A stretch of DNA of 64,000 bases from CAWGHZ01 sp963775315 (GCA_963775315.1 CAVZIN010000007.1:248001-312000), one strand, 5' to 3'; positions 54,526-63,524 are shown, numbered from the stretch's first letter. The notes: generated by a model not told the origin, from the letters alone. Numbers and translations are program-made.

Positions 54526-56028
54526 TCAGAACTGGACTTCGATCTCGGTCCTGGCGCCGGTCCCGATGCCGCGGCCTTCGTTGTAGGAGACGAAACCGAG
54601 CGCCGACCACAGGTATCGCTGGCCCAGCGCCTGCTGGAACTGGGCGGTGAGGGCCGCGCCATCGGTGCCCGGTCCCCGCACGGAGAACAGGCCGCGCGTC
54701 GTATCCTTCACCGCGGCGAGCTCCATCGTCAAGTTGCGCCGGTGGTTGTCCCAGAAGGCCTGGTAGCCGGTGGCGATGCCCACTACCTGCGTGTTGGTCG
54801 AACTCAGCGCCGATGAAAAGTCGCCGAGGCCGACGCCGGCGAAGCTGATGCCGAGCGGGGCAAGCGGGCCCGACTGGATCGGGTCGCGCGCCATCTGGGT
54901 GAAGCGGTCGATGCCCCAGAACGAATTGAAATAGACCACGTCGGCCGAGGATTCCGGCGAGAATGACAGCTCTTCCGACAGGAGGTACCCGTCCGACGCC
55001 TGTGGCGTGTCGGCGCCTTCGTTCTGCGAGACGTTGATGCGGTAGGCGGTGTTGATCTCGCCGTTGCCGTTGCCGCCGAGGAAGCCGGGCAGGAGGCCGC
55101 GCTGGGTGGTGGCGAAGCCGACGTTCCACGAATTGCCGCCGGTGGCGCGGTTGGCATGGTCACGGATCGTCGCGACGTCCAGGTTGTAGGTGCTGGCGAA
55201 CGTGTCCGCTTCGGTGAACAGACCATAGAGCCCCGGCGAATCGAGCCGCTGCGAGGTCGACGGGTCGCCGCGGTTGATGTCGTCGATGCCCCAGAGTGCA
55301 GTGACGCGGATGTTCGAGAAGCCGGGCGCATGCAGGTTGTTGCGCACGATCCCGACCGTGTCCATCACGTCGCTGATCATGATGCCGTTCTGATAGGTCG
55401 TCTGCTGCCGGCCGAAGGCGAAGCCATAGTCGATGGCGTGTGTGCCCTTCTTGTCGAGGTCCGGGAACAGCGAGCCGAAGTCGCCCTCGCAGAACGCGGT
55501 GCGTAGATAGACGCCGAACTCGGGACGGCCGCCTTCCTGACCGGTATTGGACTCGAAGCTGTAGCGGGTGAAGTGGCTTGGCTGGTTGTTGTCGAACGGC
55601 GCGACGCCGACGACGCACTTCTCGGTCTCGGAAAGCTGCAGGTTGGCGTAGAGGTCGAGCCGCGTGGCGACCTCGGTGTTGCGGCCCTTCGCACCGATCG
55701 ACTCGTAGGTCTGCACGGCTGTCCGCAGCGTGCCGAATACCCAGAGGCAGGGCGTCCACACGGCGCCGGTCGGCAGCTCGAACCCCTTCGGGATGTCGCC
55801 GTTGCCGAGGAACTTGCAGCCGAGCTCGAGCGGCAGGGCCGGCCGCGGCGGGATCTTGGCGAACGGCACAGGCGTGTCGGGAAGGCGCGGCACGTCCTGC
55901 GTCGCCCCGAGCGGGAACAGCCCCTCGGCCCAACCCGGCACCGCGCCAAAGCCGAGCGTCAGCGCCATGACAGCCGCGACCGTCCGGAGCGAAAGCCGGC
56001 GCAGCGGCTCTCGACGGCGTTCACCCAT
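54526..56028 (-). CDS. Outer-membrane barrel-like protein of cytochrome module 2
   Basis: A 500-residue paralogue of the protein at 50513-52024, alike from LFPLGATQDVPRLPDTPVPF to the terminal Phe (EVQF), with the same four Cys. Signal peptide ~1-35 (LSLRTVAAVMALTLGFGAVP, cleavage near GWAEG). Divergence is greatest in presumed surface loops, for example VAPFDNNQPSHFTRYSF versus VAPLDSNSFFRFTRYSF. ATG is preceded by AGGAGAGAGAAC. It lies 51 nt downstream of its cytochrome gene. Confidence 0.7.
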   Translation of the reverse strand: MGERRREPLRRLSLRTVAAVMALTLGFGAVPGWAEGLFPLGATQDVPRLPDTPVPFAKIPPRPALPLELGCKFLGNGDIPKGFELPTGAVWTPCLWVFGTLRTAVQTYESIGAKGRNTEVATRLDLYANLQLSETEKCVVGVAPFDNNQPSHFTRYSFESNTGQEGGRPEFGVYLRTAFCEGDFGSLFPDLDKKGTHAIDYGFAFGRQQTTYQNGIMISDVMDTVGIVRNNLHAPGFSNIRVTALWGIDDINRGDPSTSQRLDSPGLYGLFTEADTFASTYNLDVATIRDHANRATGGNSWNVGFATTQRGLLPGFLGGNGNGEINTAYRINVSQNEGADTPQASDGYLLSEELSFSPESSADVVYFNSFWGIDRFTQMARDPIQSGPLAPLGISFAGVGLGDFSSALSSTNTQVVGIATGYQAFWDNHRRNLTMELAAVKDTTRGLFSVRGPGTDGAALTAQFQQALGQRYLWSALGFVSYNEGRGIGTGARTEIEVQF

Positions 56029-56079
56029 GTTCTCTCTCCTCAACACCGCCGCTTCGGTCGCAGCCCCGCGGCTCCGGCG

Positions 56080-58110
56080 CTATTTCACGTTGAACGTAAC
56101 TTCCTTCTTCTCGATGACCTCGCGCCCGGCGACGACGGCGTCGGCGGCCGCACGCGGGCTGATGCCGTAGTCGAACCCGACCCCCTGGATGGTGGTGATC
56201 AGGTTGATCGGGATCATCTGGGCGAGGAGTTCGACCGTCGCGCGGTACGGGCCGTGGCCGGTCAGCTGGCCACCGTCGATGCTGTAGTGCGCCCAGCGAT
56301 GGCCCAGCGGCTCGATGCCCTTGCGGTGGTTGCGCAGCACGCCCGGCCTGCCGGTCAGGATCAGCGAGGTGGTGCTGGGCCGGACGAAGGGCAGTGCGGT
56401 GGTCGAGTAGGGGATCGTCACCGCCAGTTCGCGCTCGCTGCCGCGGATGTTGCGGGCGAGGAAGCGCGACTGCAAGGTGAAGAGCTGGTCGTCGAGCGGC
56501 AGCTTGCCGGTATGCACATAGGCCGACTCGTCGTCGCGCACGTCGCCGTTGGGATCGGTGTCGCCGGACCGGAACACCACCTTGCCGTCCGCGTCCATCA
56601 CGGTGATGCGGAGCCACACCTCGCGCTCGCCGGTGAAGCCGGTTGGCGCGTTGTGGCCCGAAGTAAGGTTCTTCACCTTGACCTTGAACGCGATGCCGTC
56701 GTCGTCGGCCTCGTCCGTGACGATGTCGCCGATGGCGTAGCCGTTGCGCAGCACCTGCAGGCGCTTCTGGCGCACGGCGGCGAGCTTCTTGAACTGCTCG
56801 TTCAGGATGTCGCGGGCGTCATAGCGGGCGTCGACCGAGTCCCAGGGCTTCGGGAAATGGTAGCCCTTGGGAATATTGTTCTCGAACTTGTCGGTGCCCC
56901 AGCCCGCCTTATAGTCGAACTTCAGCCACTCGGCGATCGTCGCCAGTTCCTGCGCCTTGGCGTTGTGCGGGAAGATGCCGGGGTGGACGATCGGGTAGTC
57001 GGGGCCGGCGAAGGTGTGGTCGGTCAGCTTGCGCGGCTCCGTGGGGACGCCACCGACGACCGCCGCGGGCCCGTAGTCATAGCCCGACGGCTTGCCCTGG
57101 ATCTTGCCCATGTGGCAGTCCTGGCAGGTGATGCCCTGGGCCGCGGCGGGCGAGTTGCGGTATTCGGAAAACGCCTCCTCCAGCCGGAAGCCGTTGAGCA
57201 GCGTCACGTCGTGGCAGACGCCGCAGAAGGTCGAGCTTTCGAGGAACGTGTCCTTGAACACGTCGCGGTGAATCTTGCGGCCGACCTCCTTCGGGTTCGC
57301 GGTGACGCGATAGGTCTCGGGGTGGGCGAGAACGCGCTTCAACTCCTTGTCCCCGGTCGGCCCGTTCACGGGGGCGGTCAGGTCGCCCTTCATCAGCGCC
57401 ACGCGGCCGGACGCCTTGTTGTAATCGGCCGCCATGCGGTGGCAGACGACGCAGGTGATGCCCTCGCGCGAGGACTGCGGCCGCTCCAGGTTGGAGATGC
57501 CGATCCCCTCGTTCTGGTTCATGCCGATCTGATTGTGGCAGCGGATGCAGAAATCGCCGTTGGTGCCGTTGAGCTGCACGTTGAAGAAGTTCTGCAACGC
57601 CATGAAAGGTGGGCTGAGCTCGGCGTAGGAGTGCTGCGAAACCGACCACTGGGCGAACTCGCGCGGGTGGCACGTGCCGCAGGCGGTGGCGTCGGGGTAG
57701 CGGCTCTCCGTGAGCATTGCGGCGTGCTCCTTGGCCGCGATCTTCGCCGCTTCCTCCTTCGACATGGCCGGCTTCTGCTTGGCCTGCGGCGCCGACTTGT
57801 TGGCGCCGGGCAGGCCGAAAACGGGGGCGTTGCCCTGCGGCGCGGGACCGCCGAGGAGGCCACCGCCGCCGAGAAGCCCGCCGCCCTTGCCGCTTTTCGC
57901 AGCCGGCTGGCCCCCAGAACCGGACTTCGACGGGGGCGCAAGGAGGCTGCCGCCGAGCTGGGCCACCATGAACGGGGCGATGAAGGGAGACTTCGCGGCC
58001 GCGGCGTTCGTGGCGCCCGCGTGCGCCGTCGCCGCCCCTCCGGCCAGGACCAGGCCGCAGGCGATGGCGAGCACGGCGAGAACGGTCGGACGCATGTGCT
58101 GGCGGTTCAC
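56080..58110 (-). CDS. Five-heme c-type cytochrome of module 2
   Basis: A 676-residue paralogue of the module 1 cytochrome. The five CXXCH motifs are at C144, C188, C220, C296 and C329, in the same order (CGTCH, CIRCH, CVVCH, CGVCH, CQDCH). Differences concentrate in the linker after the signal peptide, which here is longer and Gly/Leu/Pro-rich (GKGGGLLGGGGLLGGPAPQG). The heme and C-terminal domains are nearly the same, ending KKEVTFNVK. GTG start (VNRQHMRPTV) is preferred because GAGGAGGGG sits directly before it; the ATG five codons later is too far. Confidence 0.8.
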   Translation of the reverse strand: MNRQHMRPTVLAVLAIACGLVLAGGAATAHAGATNAAAAKSPFIAPFMVAQLGGSLLAPPSKSGSGGQPAAKSGKGGGLLGGGGLLGGPAPQGNAPVFGLPGANKSAPQAKQKPAMSKEEAAKIAAKEHAAMLTESRYPDATACGTCHPREFAQWSVSQHSYAELSPPFMALQNFFNVQLNGTNGDFCIRCHNQIGMNQNEGIGISNLERPQSSREGITCVVCHRMAADYNKASGRVALMKGDLTAPVNGPTGDKELKRVLAHPETYRVTANPKEVGRKIHRDVFKDTFLESSTFCGVCHDVTLLNGFRLEEAFSEYRNSPAAAQGITCQDCHMGKIQGKPSGYDYGPAAVVGGVPTEPRKLTDHTFAGPDYPIVHPGIFPHNAKAQELATIAEWLKFDYKAGWGTDKFENNIPKGYHFPKPWDSVDARYDARDILNEQFKKLAAVRQKRLQVLRNGYAIGDIVTDEADDDGIAFKVKVKNLTSGHNAPTGFTGEREVWLRITVMDADGKVVFRSGDTDPNGDVRDDESAYVHTGKLPLDDQLFTLQSRFLARNIRGSERELAVTIPYSTTALPFVRPSTTSLILTGRPGVLRNHRKGIEPLGHRWAHYSIDGGQLTGHGPYRATVELLAQMIPINLITTIQGVGFDYGISPRAAADAVVAGREVIEKKEVTFNVK

Positions 58111-58486
58111 ATTCCCCTCCTCAGCGAACTGGCGGCGACGGGCTCGCCGCAGGCGCGGACATCCGCGCCCGGCCCGGGGGCCGGCGGGTTCGTAGGCGCA
58201 TGGCGACGATGGAAAGCCCGCAGGGCGGAAAGTCCTGGCCGACGCCAGTCGCGACACGCCAAGCGGCGGCCGCGCCAGCAACTCCCTGCACTCGTGCGGA
58301 ACACGGACCCCCCGCCACCCACATGCCGGGGAAGGCCGCGCAAAAGCCAGTTACGCGACCCACGACCCGGTACGAAACACCCCGCCTATCTCACAGATCG
58401 CCCGGTGGAAGGTCAAGCCGGATACGTGGACGGACTGGCCACGATGTTGCGACAAATTGTCGTGCGGCAGCCGCGCCGCAGGCAGG
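58111..58486 (-). promoter_or_regulatory. Leader and promoter region of module 2
   Basis: A 376-bp gene-free region. On the minus strand CAATTTGTCGCAACA (58445-58459) contains the palindrome CGACAATTTGTCG, a possible regulator site. GGCTTGACCTTCC (58407-58419) follows, as before module 1. The distance to the GTG is again ~300 nt. The shared arrangement suggests common regulation of both modules. Confidence 0.5.
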
Positions 58487-59140
58487 TCAGGGGTGGTGGC
58501 GCGCCCCGGTGACGAGGGTCCATTCCACCACCCGCTTCAGCGTCTTGCCGAGCGCGGTGTCGAAGGCGTGGATCACGTCGTCCAGGTTGGTCCCGCTTGC
58601 CCGGATAGCCGCCTCGGCGTTGGTCGAGCCGACGATGGTGCGCTCCGGCATCTTGACCAGCTTTGAGATGATCCGGACATGGACGGTCGGCGGGCTGCCG
58701 TTCCCGTCCTGATATTCGGCCTTGAACACCCGGAGGTCGCAGATCAGGCTGAAATCCGGCCTGAGGTCGACCGACTGGCGCGCCACCCCGACAATCTTGT
58801 GGGTGGATTCGAAGCTGTCGACCAGAAGTCGCTGTACCAGGTTGGGCGCGCGGTCCGCCCATTCGGCATGGGCGTAATACTCGATCGAGACGGGGTCGTG
58901 GCTCAGCGCGATGCGCGTCGTGTTGTAGGCGGCCTCGGTCAGCGGTACCTCGATCGCGAGTTGCCAGTCGGCGCGGGGCAGGTCGGGGCTGTAGGTCGTC
59001 TTGGGCGTCAGGGTGAAGATGCGCGGCGGCTCGCCGGTGCCGGGCAGCACGCCGGAGCAGCCGGAGAGGGCCACGAGGACCAGGGCGGCGCCCAGGGCGC
59101 GGGAGAGGCGGCGCGGCCGCCGGATCGTGAACTGGGTCAT
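58487..59140 (-). CDS. ABC-type transport auxiliary lipoprotein (Mla-like system)
   Basis: A 217-residue lipoprotein with lipobox LVALSGCSG and the ABC_trans_aux fold (RIFTLTPKTTYSPDLPRADW, QLAIEVPLTEAAYNTTRIAL, SVDLRPDFSLICDLRVFKAE). Such lipoproteins are thought to link MCE-domain proteins to the outer membrane in phospholipid transport. Its ATG overlaps the stop of the MCE gene by four bases, so it is last in a four-gene unit. Confidence 0.88.
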   Translation of the reverse strand: MTQFTIRRPRRLSRALGAALVLVALSGCSGVLPGTGEPPRIFTLTPKTTYSPDLPRADWQLAIEVPLTEAAYNTTRIALSHDPVSIEYYAHAEWADRAPNLVQRLLVDSFESTHKIVGVARQSVDLRPDFSLICDLRVFKAEYQDGNGSPPTVHVRIISKLVKMPERTIVGSTNAEAAIRASGTNLDDVIHAFDTALGKTLKRVVEWTLVTGARHHP

Positions 59141-60090
59141 TTCGCCTCGTAGCCCTTCTGGGTGTCACCGAAGAAGAAACGCGCGGGATCGCGCTGTATC
59201 TGCTGGATCAACGCGTTGAAGTTGGCGACCATCGACCGCGCCTCGGTGAGGAACTGCGAAAGCTGGTAGAGCCCGTCGGACGAGAAGTCCTTGAGCGGGC
59301 GGCGATTTTCCGCGATCACTTGGCGCACCGAATCGGAGGTTTCGGCCATCGAACGGGCCGCCTCGCGGAACGCGACGAGGCTCTGGCGCGCGTCCTTGCC
59401 GATCGGCCCGGCCTCCTTGCTCAGCTCTGACGACATCCGGTCCATCGAATCGGCGGTACGGTGCAGCGCCGCCAGCGTGTCGGTCGCCTCCGACATCAGC
59501 TTGTCGATATCGCCGCTGCGGTTGGCGAGCGTCCCGGTGAGCTTGTCGATGTTGGCGAGCGTGTGGGTGATCGCCTCGGTGTTCGTGGCGCTCAACACCT
59601 TGCTCAGCCGGTCGACCAGCTCGACCGCGCGCTCCGACAGCTTGGGCAGGTTCTCGAGCACCGTCTCGAGTTCGGACTGGTGCGATGGGATCACCGGGTA
59701 GCGCTGGCCCGCCTTAGTGGTGAGCGGGGGCGCGGGCTGGGTGCCGCCCGAAAGCGACAGGTAGGCGACTCCTGTGATGCCCTGCAGGCCGAGCTGGGCG
59801 ACCGTGTCGGTCTTGACCGGCGTTCCCGGCTCGATCGTCGCCAGCACCTGAATCTGGGCCACGTTCTCGGGGTTGAGGCGGATCGAGGTGACGCTGCCGA
59901 CGGGCACGCCGTGATAGCGCACCCGGCTTCCCACCTCGAGCCCGGTCACCGAGCCCGAAAAGTCGATCTCATAGACCTTGCCGGTCGTCTGGAACTGGCC
60001 GCTCGCGAAGAACACGACGAAGCCAAGGCCGATGGCGGTCAGCAACACGACGAAGGCGCCGACCAGGACGTAGCTCGCGCGGGTTTCCAT
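59137..60090 (-). CDS. mlaD: MlaD-family MCE-domain protein
   Basis: A 317-residue substrate-binding component of an Mla-type lipid transporter: one N-terminal helix (YVLVGAFVVLLTAIGLGFVV), an MCE domain at ~35-115 (SGSVTGLEVGSRVRYHGVPV, LGLQGITGVAYLSL), and a long helical C-terminus from ~140 (LPKLSERAVELVDRLSKVL). Longer than E. coli MlaD, as in many alphaproteobacteria. Encoded 2 nt after the ATPase and overlapping the lipoprotein gene. Confidence 0.9.
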   Translation of the reverse strand: METRASYVLVGAFVVLLTAIGLGFVVFFASGQFQTTGKVYEIDFSGSVTGLEVGSRVRYHGVPVGSVTSIRLNPENVAQIQVLATIEPGTPVKTDTVAQLGLQGITGVAYLSLSGGTQPAPPLTTKAGQRYPVIPSHQSELETVLENLPKLSERAVELVDRLSKVLSATNTEAITHTLANIDKLTGTLANRSGDIDKLMSEATDTLAALHRTADSMDRMSSELSKEAGPIGKDARQSLVAFREAARSMAETSDSVRQVIAENRRPLKDFSSDGLYQLSQFLTEARSMVANFNALIQQIQRDPARFFFGDTQKGYEAK

Positions 60091-60092
60091 CT

Positions 60093-60878
60093 TTAGCCCT
60101 CCGCCGCCGCGACCGCCGCGCGCGCGCGCGGCCCGTGGAAATAGTCGCGAATCCACGGGTGGTTTTCCTGTTCGAGCTCGGCCACCGTGCCGGCGACGAC
60201 GCGCTTGTCCACCAGCACGGCGACGCGGTCACATATGGCGTAGAGCGTGTCGAGATCGTGCGTCACCATCACCACCGTCAAATCGAGGGCCTCGCCCAGC
60301 GCTCCGATCAGCGCGTCGAATCCCGCCGCGCCGATCGGGTCGAGCCCCGCGGTCGGTTCGTCGAGGAACAATATCTCCGGGTCGAGCGCGAGGGCCCGAG
60401 CGAGGGCGGCCCGCTTCTTCATGCCGCCGGAGAGCTCGGAGGGGTACTTGCCGGCCGCGTCGGGGTCGAGCCCGACCATCGCGACCTTGACCGCGGCGAT
60501 TTCGTGGATCAGCGCAGGCGACAGGTCGGTGTGTTCTTTCAGCGGGACCTCGACGTTCTGCCCGACGGTGAGCGACGAGAACAGCGCCCCCTGCTGGAAC
60601 AGCACGCCGTACCGCTTTTCGAGCGCTCGCCAGCCCTCGCTGTCGAGGCCGGCCGTGTCCTGGCCCAGAAGCTCGATGGTGCCCGACGCCTGGTGATTGA
60701 GTCCGAGGATCGTGCGCAGCAGCACCGATTTGCCGCTGCCCGAACCGCCGACGATGGCGAATACTTCGCCGCGCCGCACCTCGAGCGCGACGCCGTCATG
60801 GATCACGTTGCGGCCGAACCGCGTGACCAGGTCGCGGACCCGGATCACCGCCTCCGACCCCTCGGCGCGCGGGCTCAT
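60093..60878 (-). CDS. mlaF: MlaF-type ABC transporter ATP-binding protein
   Basis: A 261-residue ATPase: Walker A GGSGSGKSVLLRTILGL, signature SELSGGMKKRAALARAL, Walker B EILFLDEPTAGLD. LFQQGALFSSLTVGQNVEVP and the GGMKKR signature are characteristic of the MlaF/Ttg2A group. It powers lipid movement between inner membrane and periplasm. ATG overlaps the permease stop by four bases. Confidence 0.92.
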   Translation of the reverse strand: MSPRAEGSEAVIRVRDLVTRFGRNVIHDGVALEVRRGEVFAIVGGSGSGKSVLLRTILGLNHQASGTIELLGQDTAGLDSEGWRALEKRYGVLFQQGALFSSLTVGQNVEVPLKEHTDLSPALIHEIAAVKVAMVGLDPDAAGKYPSELSGGMKKRAALARALALDPEILFLDEPTAGLDPIGAAGFDALIGALGEALDLTVVMVTHDLDTLYAICDRVAVLVDKRVVAGTVAELEQENHPWIRDYFHGPRARAAVAAAEG

Positions 60879-62008
60879 ACGTGCACCGCCGAAAACACGA
60901 TCGAGAACACCGCGTCGGCGACGATCACCAGGAAGATCGAGAACACCACCGACCGGGTGGTGTGCAGCCCGACGCTTTCCGCGCTGCCCGAGACCTTGAG
61001 CCCTTCGCGGCAGCCGATCAGCGCGATCAGCAGGCCGAACACCGGCGCCTTGATGATGCCCACCCAGAACGACCAGATCGGCACCACCTGGGCCAGACGG
61101 TCGAAGAACTGCACCGCCGGAATGTCGAGCGCCACCCAGGCCATGAGCTGGCCGCCGATCACGCCGGTGAGGTCGGCCCAGATCGCAAGCAGGGGCAGCA
61201 CGATCACCAGCGCCCAGACCCGCGGCAGCACCAGTACCTCGATCGGGTCGAGCCCGATCGTCCGCATGGCGTCGACCTCCTCGTTCACCTGCATGGTGCC
61301 GATCTGGGCGGTGAAGGCGCTGCCCGACCGACCGGCCACCATGATGGCGGCGAGCAGCACGCCCATCTCGCGCAGCATCGAGACGCCGACGAGGTTGATG
61401 GTGAATATCTCGGCGCCGAAGCGGCGGAGCTGGTCCGCGCCCTGGTAGGCGGTGACCACCCCGATCAGGAAGGCGAGGAGCCCGACGATGGGCAGGGCGT
61501 CGAGCCCGGCCCGCTCGATCTGGCTCACCAGCGCGACCATCCGGATACGGCTGGGATGCACCCAGGTGCGGAGCTGCGCGGTCGCCGCGAGCCCGAGGAA
61601 GGAAAGGAGCCCGCCGAACTCGCCGAGCGCCGTGACCAGTGCCCGCCCGGCACGGTCGAGAAGCGCGACGATGGCGGCGGGCGGGACCCGACGCGGCGCC
61701 GGTCCCTTGTCCGAGCGCGCGACCCGCTCGATCAGCGCGGCGTGGGCCGGCCGGGCGCCGACGATCTCGGCCTTCCGGCCACCGGCGCGGAGGTCGCGCA
61801 CCGTTCGGTAGAGCACCCAGGCCCCGGCGGTATCCAGCCTCTCCATCGCGGCGAGGTCGATCCGGACGCCGCGTGGCCCGTTCCCGGTGGCCTGGCGCAG
61901 GCCGGCGTCGATGCCGGCGAGGGATTCAGTCTCCCACGCGCCACCGGCCACCAGTCTAAGGGTGCCGTCCGCCGCTTCCGTCCTGAGCCAGCCTGCCGGC
62001 TCCGCCAT
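60875..62008 (-). CDS. mlaE: MlaE-type permease with N-terminal STAS domain
   Basis: A 377-residue protein. Residues ~1-105 form a STAS-like domain (GAWETESLAGIDAGLRQ, VRIDLAAMERLDTAGAWVLY). The rest is an MlaE permease with GVVTAYQGADQLRRFGAEIF, MREMGVLLAAIMVAGRSGSA-like (VSMLREMGVLLAAIMVAGRS) and IGLDPIEVLVLPRVWALVI. In E. coli the STAS protein MlaB is separate; here it is fused. ATG MAEPAGWL; an earlier ATG would add 12 residues. First gene of the mlaE-F-D-lipoprotein unit. Confidence 0.9.
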   Translation of the reverse strand: MAEPAGWLRTEAADGTLRLVAGGAWETESLAGIDAGLRQATGNGPRGVRIDLAAMERLDTAGAWVLYRTVRDLRAGGRKAEIVGARPAHAALIERVARSDKGPAPRRVPPAAIVALLDRAGRALVTALGEFGGLLSFLGLAATAQLRTWVHPSRIRMVALVSQIERAGLDALPIVGLLAFLIGVVTAYQGADQLRRFGAEIFTINLVGVSMLREMGVLLAAIMVAGRSGSAFTAQIGTMQVNEEVDAMRTIGLDPIEVLVLPRVWALVIVLPLLAIWADLTGVIGGQLMAWVALDIPAVQFFDRLAQVVPIWSFWVGIIKAPVFGLLIALIGCREGLKVSGSAESVGLHTTRSVVFSIFLVIVADAVFSIVFSAVHV

Positions 62009-62107
62009 GGGAATCTGCGCCTCGCCAACGAGTTGCGGCACCATATACGTTGGCGCGGTGGCGGAAAAGCGGCGGGGCAGGCGGGCCGGGAGGCGAGTGC
62101 ATGCGGT

Positions 62108-62135
62108 CCTCTCCGCCCCCGAAAGGGCGGAGAGG
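62108..62135. repeat. Perfect 11-bp hairpin downstream of the isochorismatase-type gene
   Basis: CCTCTCCGCCC, loop CCGAAA, GGGCGGAGAGG, between two minus-strand genes. No T-run follows on the minus strand, so it is a REP-like stem or a factor-assisted terminator. Confidence 0.5.
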
Positions 62136-62150
62136 CGATGGCTCGGCTCG

Positions 62151-62901
62151 CTATTTCGAGCCGTTGGGTAGCTCGTCCTCGAACAGCCCGTCCGGCAGCG
62201 AGTTCGAGATATTCGAGCGTCTTCTCGAGCGACACCACGTCGGCGTACTTCGCGTTCATGTCGGCGAGATTGATCGCGTGCGACGCCTGCGAGCGGTCGA
62301 AGCAGCCTTCCTCGACCACCTGGAGCCGGTAGTTGTAGCTGAACGCGTCGATCACCGAGCCGCGCACGCACCCCGAGGTGGTCGTGCCGGTGACGATCAG
62401 GGAGTCCGCCTTCAGCATGGTGAGGTAGCCCATCAGCCCCGTGCCGAAGAAGGCCGACGGCTTCTCCTTGCGGATCACGATGTCCTTCGGGCCGGGCGCG
62501 ATCTCGTCCATGATCTCGTTGCCGTCGCGGTTGGAGCGCTCGGGCTTGGCCAGATGCTCGTCCGTGCGCTTGTTCTTGTAGGCCCAGGCGCCCGCGTCCC
62601 AGCCGTCGACGCGCCGGTTGGTGCCGGTGGTGTAGATCACCGGGATGCCCTTGGCGCGGCACTTGTCGATCAGCTTGCGGATGACCGGCAGCGCCTCCCA
62701 CGCGTCCTCGCCGCACGAGGTGTGCCAGCGCTTGATCGATTCGAGGATCGGCTCCGGCTGTTCGCCGCAGAAATTGTAGTTCACGTCGATGATCAGGAGC
62801 GCGGGGCGCTTGCCCATGTCGAGCGTGGCGCCGAACCCGCCGGCGGCGAATACCTTCTTGTCGCGCTCGGTGAGAAACTTGTCCCAGACCCGTTCCGCCA
62901 T
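62151..62901 (-). CDS. Isochorismatase-family hydrolase, frame broken near 62203
   Basis: A cysteine hydrolase (249 residues if repaired) with the triad D39 (ALLIIDVNYNF), K in RKEKPSAFFGTGL and C178 (TGTTTSGCVRGSVIDAFSYN). N-carbamoylsarcosine amidases and related amidohydrolases look like this. The frame shifts at 62200-62205 (GAGTTC on the plus strand). Removing one base restores LPDGLFEDELPNGSK and a stop at 62151. As given, the frame runs on for ~140 meaningless residues. ATG MAERVWDKF. The substrate is unknown. Confidence 0.8.
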
Positions 62902-63014
62902 CTCTTGCCTCCGTCCGTCGGAATCGCCACAATCTCCAGATCGGAAGGGTACGTCCGCCGGCGTCGGGTTGCAATCGCCCCGGCCGGCCGGGACGCCGCC
63001 GGAAAGGAGCTCCC

Positions 63015-63524
63015 ATGACGATCGCTTGCCTGCACCACATCAACATCCGCACCACGAAGCTCGAGGAGACCCGCGACTTCTACGAGCGGGTGCTGGGGCT
63101 GTACGTGGGCGCGCGGCCGGGTTTCCCCGAGGACGGGTACTGGCTGTTCGTTCCGGGCACCGACCACCCCATCGTGCACCTGTCGCAGGGCGAGGCGGAC
63201 GGGCCCGAGCAGACGCTCGACGCCGGCAACCGGCTCGATCACGTGGCGTTCTTCGGCTTCAAGATGGACGAGACGCTCGCCCATCTCGACAGCCTCGGAA
63301 TTCAGTACCAGAAGCACCCGGACCGACTGTACCTCAACGAGAAGATGGTCCAGGTCTTCCTCAAGGATCCGAACGGCATCAACATCGAGCTCGGCTTCTT
63401 CCCCTATCGCGAGGGGCTGTTCGACGCCTCGATGGCCGAGCAGCAGGCCAAGGCGCGCGAGCGCGACAAGAAGCTCGGCATCGGCAAAGCCGCGAAGCCC
63501 AAGCGCGAGAAGGTGACGGCGTAG
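63015..63524 (+). CDS. VOC/glyoxalase-family metalloenzyme
   Basis: A 169-residue vicinal-oxygen-chelate protein. Candidate metal ligands are the N-terminal His (CLHHINIRT), His in LDHVAFFGF and the Glu in GINIELGFFPY. TRDFYERVLGLYVGARPGFP is the usual first-module pattern. A charged C-terminal tail (KARERDKKLG and a Lys/Arg-rich end) is unusual. ATG with AAAGGAGCTCCC upstream. It is divergent from the isochorismatase gene and may share a catabolic role. Confidence 0.88.
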   Translation: MTIACLHHINIRTTKLEETRDFYERVLGLYVGARPGFPEDGYWLFVPGTDHPIVHLSQGEADGPEQTLDAGNRLDHVAFFGFKMDETLAHLDSLGIQYQKHPDRLYLNEKMVQVFLKDPNGINIELGFFPYREGLFDASMAEQQAKARERDKKLGIGKAAKPKREKVTA

